DNA from: JAWKHR01 sp041394725
GTDB taxonomy: Bacteria; Acidobacteriota; Vicinamibacteria; Vicinamibacterales; SCN-69-37
Assembly (NCBI GenBank): GCA_041394725.1
Contig: JAWKHR010000050.1
Span: forward strand, 1-43,762
Direction: 5' to 3'
Length of the DNA stretch: 43,762 nucleotides
Of this stretch, positions 1-7,340 are shown in pieces. The stretch's first letter is position 1. Each line of letters begins with the position of its first letter. The translations under genes were made by a program, and so were the position numbers. The notes beneath the pieces are model-generated. The model was not told the DNA's origin. It searched no databases and saw only the letters and a list, made by a program, of their open reading frames with translations.

Positions 1-3000
1 GGAAGTACTGGGGCGGCCCGATCGCGGTGAAGACGTCGCCCGTCAGCGTGCCGAGCTGCGCCCGGAACGACCCGGGCTGCACGGGCGGTCCCTGGTTGCC
101 ACGACCGCCGCGGCCGAACCCGCCTCCGGCCTGGCCCGCCGGGCCGGCGCCGCGGCCGCGCTGTGCCGCCGCTGCGGCGGCGCCGCCCTGCTGCGGGTCC
201 TGCGCCTCGTCCTCGTCGGTCACGATGATCGACTCGATCTCGGGCGCACCGCCCGCGATCGTGCCCGGGTCGGCTCGCAGGTTCCACTCCTCCCGGTGCA
301 GGCCGGCCGTCTTCGGCACGGCGAGCTGCCGGATCTGCGTGTCCCCGCTCGTGTAGATCCGGATCACCAGTTCCGTCCCCTCCGCCGGCACCTGGCTCAC
401 GTGATACGTGAAGACGGCCCCGCTCGGCGGGTTCGGCGTCGTGTAGTTGCCGCTGAGCGACGCGAGGCCGGCGGCGCCGGCCTGGGCCACGCCCCACGGC
501 GTGAACTGGTACGCCGGCCGCAGCGGGAACAGCCGCTGGGGCTCGGCCAGCGTCGCCGCCGAGACCTCGCGCAGCGGGCTGTAGTCGTCGAGGATCCAGA
601 AGCCGTTGCCGAACGTCGCCATGACGACGTCGCTCTCGCGCTTCTGGATCTGCAGGTCGCGCACCTGCACCGGCGGCATGTTGCCGCGCAGCTGCGTCCA
701 GTGCGACCCGCCGTCGACCGTGAAGAACAGGCCGAACTCGGTGCCCGCGAACAGCAGGTTCGGGTTGACGTTGTCCTGTGCGAGCGCCCAGACGTCGTGG
801 AGCGGCGGCAGGTCGCCGGTGATGTTCGTCCACGTCCGGCCCCGGTCGGTCGTCTTCACGATGTACGGCTTGTAGTCGCCGGTCTGCCAGTTGTTGAGCG
901 CGACGAAGATCACGTCGGCATTGACCGGCGACGGCGTCACGTCGGCGACGTACGTCCATTTGGGCACGCCCGGGAAGTCCTCGACCCGGCGCCAGTTCTG
1001 CCCGCCGTCCTCGGTGATCTGGACGAGGCCGTCATCGGTGCCCACGACCAGCATGCCGTCGAGCAGCGGTGACTCGTCGATCGAGACGACGTTGCTCAAC
1101 ACCGTCGTCGACTCGTTGAGCGCGATCGAGTCGGGCGGCCACACCTTGCCCATGATCGGGATCGTGGTCGCGTCCAGGTCGCGCGAGAGATCCGGACTGA
1201 TCCGCTTCCAGGAATCGCCGCGGTCGTCGGACTGGTAGACGTACTGCGTCGCCCAGTAGAGCCGCGTGGGCGAGTGGACGCTCGTGATGTACGGCGTATC
1301 CCAGTTCGGCCGGTCGCCGCCGCGGCCGCCACCGCGCCCGCCACCGCCACCGCCGCCGCCCCCGCGGCCGCCGCCCTGCACGCACGGCTCGTCCGTGTTG
1401 ACCGTGTTGCAGGGGTTCGGCCGGATGCTGACGCCGCGCCCGATCCGGCGGTCGAACCGCTGGACGCCGCCCGACTGCGAGGTGCCGTAGACGATGTTCG
1501 GGTCACCCTGGTCGTGCCGGGACGTGAAGCCGTCGCCGCCGACCGTCATGTACCAGTCGCTCGTCCGGATGCCCACCGTGTGGGTCGTCCGCGACGGGCC
1601 GCACATCGAGAAGTTGTCCTGCGTGCCGCCGCAGACCGTGTAGAAGGGCTCCTCGTTGCCCGCCGACACGCGGTAGTACTGCGTGATCAGCAGGTTGCCG
1701 AACAGCCGCCAGTTGTCGCCGTCGTCGTACGTCTCGTAGACGCCGCCGTCGTTCCCGATGAGGATGTGCTTCGGGTCCTTCGGATCGAAGACCACCTCGT
1801 GGTGATCGACGTGGACGTTGAACGCGCCGGTCGGTCCGAGGTCCTCGGTCGAGTTCTCGATCCCGATGTTCTCCCACGTCTTGCCGGCGTCACGCGACCA
1901 CTGGAAGTTCGTGTTGACGGACCAGACGGTGTCGGGATGCCGCGGATCCACGAAGATCTCGCTGTAGTAGGCCGGACCGCCGCCCCGGTACCGCGCCATG
2001 CGCTCCCAGGTATTGCCGTTGTCCTCGGACTTGTAGAAGCCCATGCCGTCGTCGGCCGTGGGCGGGTTCAGGGGCGGCAGCTCCGGGGCCTCGCCACGAC
2101 CGGCGCCGCGCCCGCCACCGCCGCCACCACCGCCGCCGCGGCGACCGCCACCAGCCGACTTCGCGTCGATGAGCGCGTACACGCGGCCCGGCTTCTTCGG
2201 ATCGACCGCGAGCGCGATGCGTCCCACTTCACCGGGCGGCAGGCCGTTGGTGAGTTTCGTCCAGGAACGGCCCGCGTTGGTCGTCTTGAAGACGCCGCCG
2301 TCCGGGCCGCCGCCGATCATCTGGCCGACGTGCCGCATCCGCTGGTAGGTGCCGGCGTAGATGACGTCCGGGTTCCTCGAGTCGAAGACGATGTCGGTCA
2401 CGCCGGTCGTCTCGTTGACGAACAGCGACCGCTCCCACGTCGCGCCGCCGTCGGTCGTCTTGTACACGCCGCGATCGCCGCCGCCGCCTTCGGTGAAGAG
2501 CGGCCCCTGCGAAGCAACGTAGACGGTGTTCGAGTTGCGCGGGTCGATGATGATCTTGCCGATGTGCTCGGAGTGCTCGAGCCCCGACCGGGTCCACGTC
2601 TCACCGGCATCGGTGGACTTGTAGAGCCCGGTGCCGAAGTGCGCCGACCGCTGGCTGTTGTTCTCGCCGGTGCCGAGCCAGACGACGTTCGAGTCCCTGG
2701 GGTCCACCACGACGCAGCAGAGCGAGAAGGCCTCGACCTGGCCGATGCGCGGGAAGATGTGCGTGAACGTCTGGCCCCGGTTGCTCGATTTCCAGAGCCC
2801 GCCGAAGGCCGAGGCCACGTAGTAGGTGTTGGAATCGTTCGGGTCGATCTCGATGTCGGCCACGCGGCCGGTCACCAGTCCCGGGCCGATGCTGCGGATG
2901 GCCATCGGGTCGAAGGTCTCCGCCGTGAGCCGGCCGCCCTGCTGCCCGGCGCCGGTCGTGACCATGGTCGCAAAGAAGAGGGCTGCCAGGGGCAGCAGTA

Positions 3001-3016
3001 GTGCAGTGCGTTTCAT
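1..3016 (-). CDS. Exported sortilin/BNR-repeat glycosyl-hydrolase-like protein (C-terminus beyond the window)
   Basis: Frame is open from ATG at 3016 to the window edge, about 1,005 codons, so it is 3'-truncated here. It begins with a signal peptide (Lys-Arg, hydrophobic run, cut near GAGQQ). The body is a chain of beta-propeller blades with Asp-box/BNR motifs such as STDAGETW and TTDGGATW and the family motif GTGENN, as in VPS10/sortilin-type proteins annotated as glycosyl hydrolases or sialidases. Glycosidase activity is only the family label. Three Gly-Arg-rich low-complexity linkers interrupt the protein, one near residue 290, one after CVQ (about residue 540) and one near the visible end. 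An SD-like GGGAG precedes the start. The next gene upstream on the same strand is a paralogue with the same layout, and a 17-bp hairpin separates them. Probably secreted or periplasmic. Confidence 0.85.
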   Translation of the reverse strand, partial: MKRTALLLPLAALFFATMVTTGAGQQGGRLTAETFDPMAIRSIGPGLVTGRVADIEIDPNDSNTYYVASAFGGLWKSSNRGQTFTHIFPRIGQVEAFSLCCVVVDPRDSNVVWLGTGENNSQRSAHFGTGLYKSTDAGETWTRSGLEHSEHIGKIIIDPRNSNTVYVASQGPLFTEGGGGDRGVYKTTDGGATWERSLFVNETTGVTDIVFDSRNPDVIYAGTYQRMRHVGQMIGGGPDGGVFKTTNAGRSWTKLTNGLPPGEVGRIALAVDPKKPGRVYALIDAKSAGGGRRGGGGGGGGGRGAGRGEAPELPPLNPPTADDGMGFYKSEDNGNTWERMARYRGGGPAYYSEIFVDPRHPDTVWSVNTNFQWSRDAGKTWENIGIENSTEDLGPTGAFNVHVDHHEVVFDPKDPKHILIGNDGGVYETYDDGDNWRLFGNLLITQYYRVSAGNEEPFYTVCGGTQDNFSMCGPSRTTHTVGIRTSDWYMTVGGDGFTSRHDQGDPNIVYGTSQSGGVQRFDRRIGRGVSIRPNPCNTVNTDEPCVQGGGRGGGGGGGGGRGGGRGGDRPNWDTPYITSVHSPTRLYWATQYVYQSDDRGDSWKRISPDLSRDLDATTIPIMGKVWPPDSIALNESTTVLSNVVSIDESPLLDGMLVVGTDDGLVQITEDGGQNWRRVEDFPGVPKWTYVADVTPSPVNADVIFVALNNWQTGDYKPYIVKTTDRGRTWTNITGDLPPLHDVWALAQDNVNPNLLFAGTEFGLFFTVDGGSHWTQLRGNMPPVQVRDLQIQKRESDVVMATFGNGFWILDDYSPLREVSAATLAEPQRLFPLRPAYQFTPWGVAQAGAAGLASLSGNYTTPNPPSGAVFTYHVSQVPAEGTELVIRIYTSGDTQIRQLAVPKTAGLHREEWNLRADPGTIAGGAPEIESIIVTDEDEAQDPQQGGAAAAAAQRGRGAGPAGQAGGGFGRGGRGNQGPPVQPGSFRAQLGTLTGDVFTAIGPPQYF

Positions 3017-3039
3017 GAGGGGTCTCCCAGACGGGGTGC

Positions 3040-3045
3040 ATTCTA
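3040..3045 (-). promoter_or_regulatory. Putative -10 element (TAGAAT) of the sortilin-type gene at 3016
   Basis: TAGAAT preceded by CG lies 23 nt before the start codon. The paralogous gene at 6012 has the same CGTAGAAT at almost the same distance (6032-6037), which suggests a shared promoter type. No convincing -35 box is seen. Confidence 0.4.
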
Positions 3046-3119
3046 CGTCATCCGGCGGGGGCGACAGGATGTCCCCCGTTGCACCAGAGAGGTCGCCCCG
3101 GACGGGGTGACCCAGGAGT

Positions 3120-3160
3120 CCTTCCGCGGGGCGCGCACCACGCGCGCGCCCCGCGGAAGG
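3120..3160. terminator. Perfect 17-bp GC-rich hairpin between the two sortilin-type genes
   Basis: Arms 3120-3136 and 3144-3160 are exact reverse complements with a 7-nt loop. On the minus strand the hairpin starts 5 nt after the stop codon at 3166. There is no T-tract, so this is a terminator-like or 3'-end-stabilising stem rather than a canonical Rho-independent terminator. Confidence 0.55.
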
Positions 3161-3165
3161 GCGCG

Positions 3166-3650
3166 TCAGCGGGGCAGCTCCTTCACGTAGAAGCTCTGCG
3201 GCTGCCCGACCGGCGTGGCCGTTTCGCCCGACAGGCGGACGAGCTGCGCGCTGTAGCGGCCGAGCGGGACCGGGTCGCCGCCGCGGCCGCCGCCGCGACC
3301 GCCGAACCCGCCGCCGCCGCGCCCGCCGCCGCCACGACCGCCACGGCCCGCCGCGGCCGCCTCGCCCGGCGCCGGGGGCGGCAGCTCGCGGAGGTTCCAG
3401 GCCGCGCGATGCACGCCGGCTCCGCCGGCCAGCGCGACCTGCGCCACCTGCTCGCCGTCCTCGTTGCGAACCTGGATCGCGTAGGACGTCCTCGCCGGCG
3501 GTGTCTTCGCACGTGGTACGTGAAGATCGCCCCGTAGGGCGGTTGTCCGCGGTCCAGTCGCTCTCACGCCGCGGATCTGGTTGCGCACCGGGGTACTGGT
3601 AGGCGTGCCGCAGCGGGTAGGTGGAGCACGGCCTTCCTGGGCGAGCTGCC
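3166..3650 (-). pseudogene. Detached, frameshifted C-terminal remnant of a sortilin-type glycosyl-hydrolase-like protein
   Basis: The last ~105 codons (from about 3490 to the stop at 3166) are clean and match the end of the neighbouring paralogue: a beta-strand segment with SYAIQVRN, then AAWNLRELPP, an RGG-rich linker and an SAQLVRLSG-type terminal strand. Upstream the similarity continues only by changing frame several times. Recognisable pieces are RQLAQEGRA, YPLRHAYQYP, RNQIRG, SDWTADN and YGAIFTYHV, each in a different frame, consistent with four or five one-base losses between 3500 and 3640. It has no start of its own. It is the tail that the chimeric gene at 3874-6012 has lost. Either a decaying pseudogene or a low-quality assembly stretch. 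Confidence 0.7.
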
Positions 3651-3655
3651 TCGCC

Positions 3656-3868
3656 GTCGCGGTGCCGGATGTTGTCGTCGTTGACGAAGACGTTCACGTG
3701 CGCGCGGACGCGGCCGCGCTCGTCCACGACGCGATCGCGCAGCGCGACGTGCCGGACCCAGAGGTGGTCGAGCGCCTCGGCCACGGTGGCGGGCGCGGCG
3801 TCGATCGGGATCTCGCGCGCGCCGCCGGTGAAGTCGGTCAGGAAGCCGGCGACGACCACGGTGACCAC
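3656..3868 (-). pseudogene. Truncated MoaD/ThiS-like (ubiquitin-fold small modifier) gene
   Basis: Beginning at a GTG 5 nt after the stop of the preceding gene, one frame reads through a beta-grasp sequence: an initial strand with VVVAGFL, TDFTGG, a helix with ATVAEALDHL, and the conserved HVNVFVNDDNIR strand-turn. This is the pattern of MoaD/ThiS sulfur-carrier or small-modifier proteins. The family normally continues about 20 residues further to a C-terminal Gly-Gly that becomes the thiocarboxylate. Here similarity stops after RHRDGE and the sequence switches to the tail of the sortilin-type protein, so the functional C-terminus is missing. The upstream fragment belongs to a sialidase-like family that, as I recall, is often adjacent to such a small protein, so both pieces probably arrived together. 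Confidence 0.65.
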
Positions 3869-3873
3869 GGCGG

Positions 3874-6012
3874 TCAGACCCGTGCGGTCTTCACGCAGAC
3901 GACCGGCGGCAGGCCGTCGCGCAACGCGGTCCACGAGTCGCCGGCGTCGGTCGACCCGTACACGCGGCCGCTGCGCGTGCCGAAGAACACGCCCGTCGGC
4001 CGGCCCGCGTCCGTGGACATGCCGTCGCGCAGGATCGTCTCGAGCGCCTGCTCCTGCGGCAGCCCGCCGGTCAATGGCTCCCACGACGCGCCGGCGTCGC
4101 GCGTCCGGTAGACGCGCAGCTTCCCCTCCGGCGTGCACCGGAACATGTCCGACTCGATCGGGACGATGTAGACGGTGTCCGCGTCGTGGGGATCCATCGC
4201 CATCGCGAACCCGAAGTCTGACGGGACGCCGTTGGCGATGTCCTGCCACGAGTCGCCGCGGTCGTCGCTCCGGTAGAGGTAGTTCGTGCCCCAGTAGATC
4301 CGCGACGAGCTGTGCGGGCTGACGAAGAACGTCGTGTCCCAGTTGGGCCGCTCGTTGGCGAACCCGCGGCCGCCGCGGCCGCCCCGGCCGCCGCCCTGTT
4401 CCACCGGCAGCTCGCTGCCGTCGAGCGCGCGCGCGTTGGACGGGTTCGGCCGGATGCTCGTGGACTCGCCCGTGCGCAGGTCCAGCCGCTGGACCGCGCC
4501 GTTCTGCGACGTGGCGTAGGTGATGAACGGATCGGACGGATCGCTCCGCGTCGTGAAGCCGTCGCCGCCGCCCGTCCGGTACCACTCGCTCGTGCGGATG
4601 CCCGCCTGGTTCTGCGTGCGCGAGGGCCCGCACATCGACCCGTTGTCCTGCGTGCCGCCGCAGACGTTGTAGAACGGCGTCATGTTGTCCACCGACACGC
4701 GGTAGAACTGCGAGATCGGCAGGTTGTTGAAGTGCCGCCACGTCGTGCCCTGGTCGTAGCTCTCCCAGAGGCCGCCGTCGTTGCCGAGCACCATGTGGTT
4801 CACGTCGCTCGGGTCGAACCAGACCACGTGGTGATCGACGTGGACGCCCTGGAGCGGGAACGTCGTCCACGTGTGGCCGCCGTCGGTGCTGTGCTCGAGG
4901 TTCGTGCTGACCGCGAAGACCGTGTCGGCGTGGTGCGGGTCCACGAACAGCTCGTTGTAGTAGCCCGGGTCGGCGTTGGTGAACCAGTTCTCGCCGCCCT
5001 GTCCCTGCCCCTGCGCCGCGATCTCGACCCAGGCGTCGTCTGCCTCCGACTCGGCCGGGTCGCCGTCGGCGTCACCGCCGCCGCGTCCACCGCCCGGCGC
5101 CCGCTTGCCGACGCGCGCCCAGGTCGCGCCCGAGTCGTCCGACCGGTAGAAGCCGCGTTCCTCGGGCAGCGCCTCGATCATCGCGTAGAGCCGCGCCGGC
5201 TTCACCTTCGGATCGACCGCCAGGTTGATGCGGCCCATGTCGCCCTGCGGCAGGCCGTTGGTCAGCTCCGTCCAGGTGCGGCCGCCGTTGGTGGACTTGA
5301 AGATGCCGCTCTCCGGCCCGCCCCCCACGAACTGCCCCACCGCCCGGCGGCGCTGCCAGAGCGTGGCGTAGACGATGTCCGGGTTGGCCGGGTCGAGCCA
5401 CACGTCGTTGGCGCCCGTGTCGGGGCTCTTGGTCAGGATGGCATTCCACGTCGCCCCGCCGTCGGTCGTCTTGTAGAGCCCGCGCTCGCCGCCGGCCGAC
5501 CAGAGCGGCCCCTGCGAGGCCACGTAGACGACGCTGGAGTTGCGCGGATCGATCACCATCGCGCCGATGTGCTCCGACGTCGCGAGGCCCACGCGGTTCC
5601 ACGTCTCCCCCGCATCGGTGGACTTGTAGACGCCGTCGCCGATCATCGAGGCGCGCGGGTTCGAGTTCTCGCCCGTGCCGAGCCACACGATGTTCGAATC
5701 GCGGGGATCGACCTTGACGCAGCAGGTCGTGAAGGAGCCGCCGTTGTCGAAGATCGACCGGAACGTGATCCCGCGGTTCTCGCTCTTCCACACGCCTCCC
5801 GCGGCGGTGGCCACGTAGTAGACGCTCGGATTCTTCGGATCCACGTCGAAGTCGGCGACACGGCCCGTGGCCAGGGCGGGCCCGATGCTGCGCAGCTCGA
5901 GGCCCGAGAACACGTCGGCGGTCAGTCGATCCGCCCCCTGCTGGCCGGTCGCGAGCAGCGCGGATCCCATCAGGACCGCCGCGGCCCACACGAACACACT
6001 TCGGCTCTTCAT
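3874..6012 (-). CDS. Chimeric exported beta-propeller protein: sortilin-type N-terminus joined to a sialidase-like C-terminus
   Basis: 712 residues from ATG at 6012, chosen because it has SD GGGAG upstream and starts a good signal peptide ending near ATGQQ; a longer upstream start would put 20 non-signal residues in front. Residues 1 to about 589 parallel the gene at 1-3016: the same opening, GTGEN, Asp-boxes, an HVDHH segment, CGGTQDN, and Gly-Arg linkers near 335 and 545. At the Asp-box ending in GDSW (about nt 4246) similarity ends. The last 123 residues are a different family, with SDFGFAM, ESDMF, VYRTRDAG, FFGTRSG and a short LPPV end, as in sialidase-like WD40/BNR proteins. A truncated MoaD-like frame follows, then the missing sortilin-type tail. 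Recombination at a repeated Asp-box or an assembly chimera are both possible. Confidence 0.8.
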   Translation of the reverse strand: MKSRSVFVWAAAVLMGSALLATGQQGADRLTADVFSGLELRSIGPALATGRVADFDVDPKNPSVYYVATAAGGVWKSENRGITFRSIFDNGGSFTTCCVKVDPRDSNIVWLGTGENSNPRASMIGDGVYKSTDAGETWNRVGLATSEHIGAMVIDPRNSSVVYVASQGPLWSAGGERGLYKTTDGGATWNAILTKSPDTGANDVWLDPANPDIVYATLWQRRRAVGQFVGGGPESGIFKSTNGGRTWTELTNGLPQGDMGRINLAVDPKVKPARLYAMIEALPEERGFYRSDDSGATWARVGKRAPGGGRGGGDADGDPAESEADDAWVEIAAQGQGQGGENWFTNADPGYYNELFVDPHHADTVFAVSTNLEHSTDGGHTWTTFPLQGVHVDHHVVWFDPSDVNHMVLGNDGGLWESYDQGTTWRHFNNLPISQFYRVSVDNMTPFYNVCGGTQDNGSMCGPSRTQNQAGIRTSEWYRTGGGDGFTTRSDPSDPFITYATSQNGAVQRLDLRTGESTSIRPNPSNARALDGSELPVEQGGGRGGRGGRGFANERPNWDTTFFVSPHSSSRIYWGTNYLYRSDDRGDSWQDIANGVPSDFGFAMAMDPHDADTVYIVPIESDMFRCTPEGKLRVYRTRDAGASWEPLTGGLPQEQALETILRDGMSTDAGRPTGVFFGTRSGRVYGSTDAGDSWTALRDGLPPVVCVKTARV

Positions 6013-6031
6013 GATCAATTCTCCCGGCGCA

Positions 6032-6037
6032 ATTCTA
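6032..6037 (-). promoter_or_regulatory. Putative -10 element (TAGAAT) of the chimeric propeller gene
   Basis: CGTAGAAT lies 19 nt upstream of the ATG at 6012, mirroring the element before the gene at 3016. No clear -35 element. Confidence 0.4.
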
Positions 6038-6107
6038 CGATCGGCGGTCGTGGCGGGGGCAAATGACCCCATAAGCCGCGATCGCGTCGTAAGATCCAGT
6101 CCGACTC

Positions 6108-7271
6108 ATGGCTGACTACCGCCCCACCCCCGCCGACCGTTTCACGTTCGGCCTCTGGACGGTCGGAAACCGCGGCCGGGATCCCTTCGGCGAGCCCACC
6201 CGGCCGGCCCTCCGGCCCGTGGACGCGGTCCGGCGCCTCGCCGCCCTCGGCGCCTGGGGCGTGAACCTGCACGACAACGACCTCGTGCCCGTCGACGCCA
6301 GCGCCGCCGATCGCGACCGGATCGTCCGCGAGTTCCGCCAGGCCCTCGCCGACCACGGCCTCGTCGTGCCGATGGCCACCACCAACCTGTTTACGGACCC
6401 GGTCTTCCGCGACGGCGCCTTCACCGCCCACGACCCGGCCGTGCGCGCCTACGCGCTCCAGAAGACGATGCGCGCGATCGACCTCGGCGTCGAGCTGGGC
6501 GCCGGGATCTACGTCTTCTGGGGCGGCCGCGAGGGCGCCGAGGTGGACGCCGCGAAGGACCCGGTCGAGGCCATCAAGCGGTTCCGCGAGGCCGTGAACT
6601 TCCTCTGCGCGTACGTCGGCGACCGCGGCTACGACCTGCGCTTCGCGCTCGAGGCCAAGCCCAACGAGCCGCGTGGCGACCTGTACTTCCCGACGACGGC
6701 GTCCTACCTCGCGTTCATCGAGACGCTCGACCAGCCCGCGATGGTGGGCGTGAACCCCGAGGTCGCACACGAGCACATGGCCGGCCTCAACGTCTGCCAC
6801 GTCGTCGCGCAGGCGATCGAGGCGGGCAAGCTGTTCCACATCGACCTGAACGATCAGAAGTTCGGGCGGTTCGACCAGGACCTGCGCTTCGGATCCGAGT
6901 CGATCAAGGTGCTGTTCTTCCTCGTCAGGATGCTCGAGCGCGCCGGCTACGACGGCCCGCGCCACTTCGACGCGCACGCCTACCGGTCCGAGGACCAGGA
7001 CGGCGTCTGGGACTTCGCCGCGGGCTGCATGCGGACGTACCTGATCCTGAAGGACAAGGCGCGGCAGTTCGACGAGGACCGCGAAATCCAGGCGCTGCTC
7101 ACCGAGATCCGCGCCGGCGATGGCGCCGAGGCCCCGCCGTCCGCCTATTCCCGCGCCGCCGCCGACGCCCTGCTCGCGCGGCCGTTCGACCGGGCCGCGA
7201 TGGCGGCCCGGCGCCTGCCGTACGAGCGGCTGGATCAACTGACGATCGAGCTGCTGCTGGGACTGCGGTGA
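6108..7271 (+). CDS. xylA: Xylose isomerase, short class I type
   Basis: 387 residues, the length of the short (class I, actinobacterial-type) xylose isomerases. It converts D-xylose to D-xylulose in the cytoplasm with two divalent metals. Catalytic and metal-binding positions are all visible: His55 and Asp58 in HDND, the VFWGGREG loop, Glu182 and Lys184 in LEAKPNEP, Glu218/His221, the HIDLNDQ cluster (Asp246, Asp249) with Asp256 and Asp258, and Asp288 in HFDAH. The ATG has no clear SD, but TAAGAT lies 12 nt upstream, so the message may have a very short leader. The gene faces xylB tail to tail with a 69-nt gap, so the two xylose-pathway genes are adjacent but not co-transcribed. Confidence 0.95.
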   Translation: MADYRPTPADRFTFGLWTVGNRGRDPFGEPTRPALRPVDAVRRLAALGAWGVNLHDNDLVPVDASAADRDRIVREFRQALADHGLVVPMATTNLFTDPVFRDGAFTAHDPAVRAYALQKTMRAIDLGVELGAGIYVFWGGREGAEVDAAKDPVEAIKRFREAVNFLCAYVGDRGYDLRFALEAKPNEPRGDLYFPTTASYLAFIETLDQPAMVGVNPEVAHEHMAGLNVCHVVAQAIEAGKLFHIDLNDQKFGRFDQDLRFGSESIKVLFFLVRMLERAGYDGPRHFDAHAYRSEDQDGVWDFAAGCMRTYLILKDKARQFDEDREIQALLTEIRAGDGAEAPPSAYSRAAADALLARPFDRAAMAARRLPYERLDQLTIELLLGLR

Positions 7272-7308
7272 GGGAACCACAGTCGCCGGCGAAGCCGGCC
7301 ACCACGGT

Positions 7309-7338
7309 TCGAAGTCCGAAGTTCGAACTTCAAAGTTC
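7309..7338. repeat. Dispersed palindromic repeat between xylA and xylB (copy 1)
   Basis: The 14-bp perfect palindrome GAAGTTCGAACTTC (7318-7331) is preceded by a GAAGTCC word and followed by an AAAGTTCC word. A 22-nt stretch (7310-7331) recurs at 25741-25762 with a single mismatch. Both copies lie between convergent genes. Confidence 0.75.
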
Positions 7339-7340
7339 CG

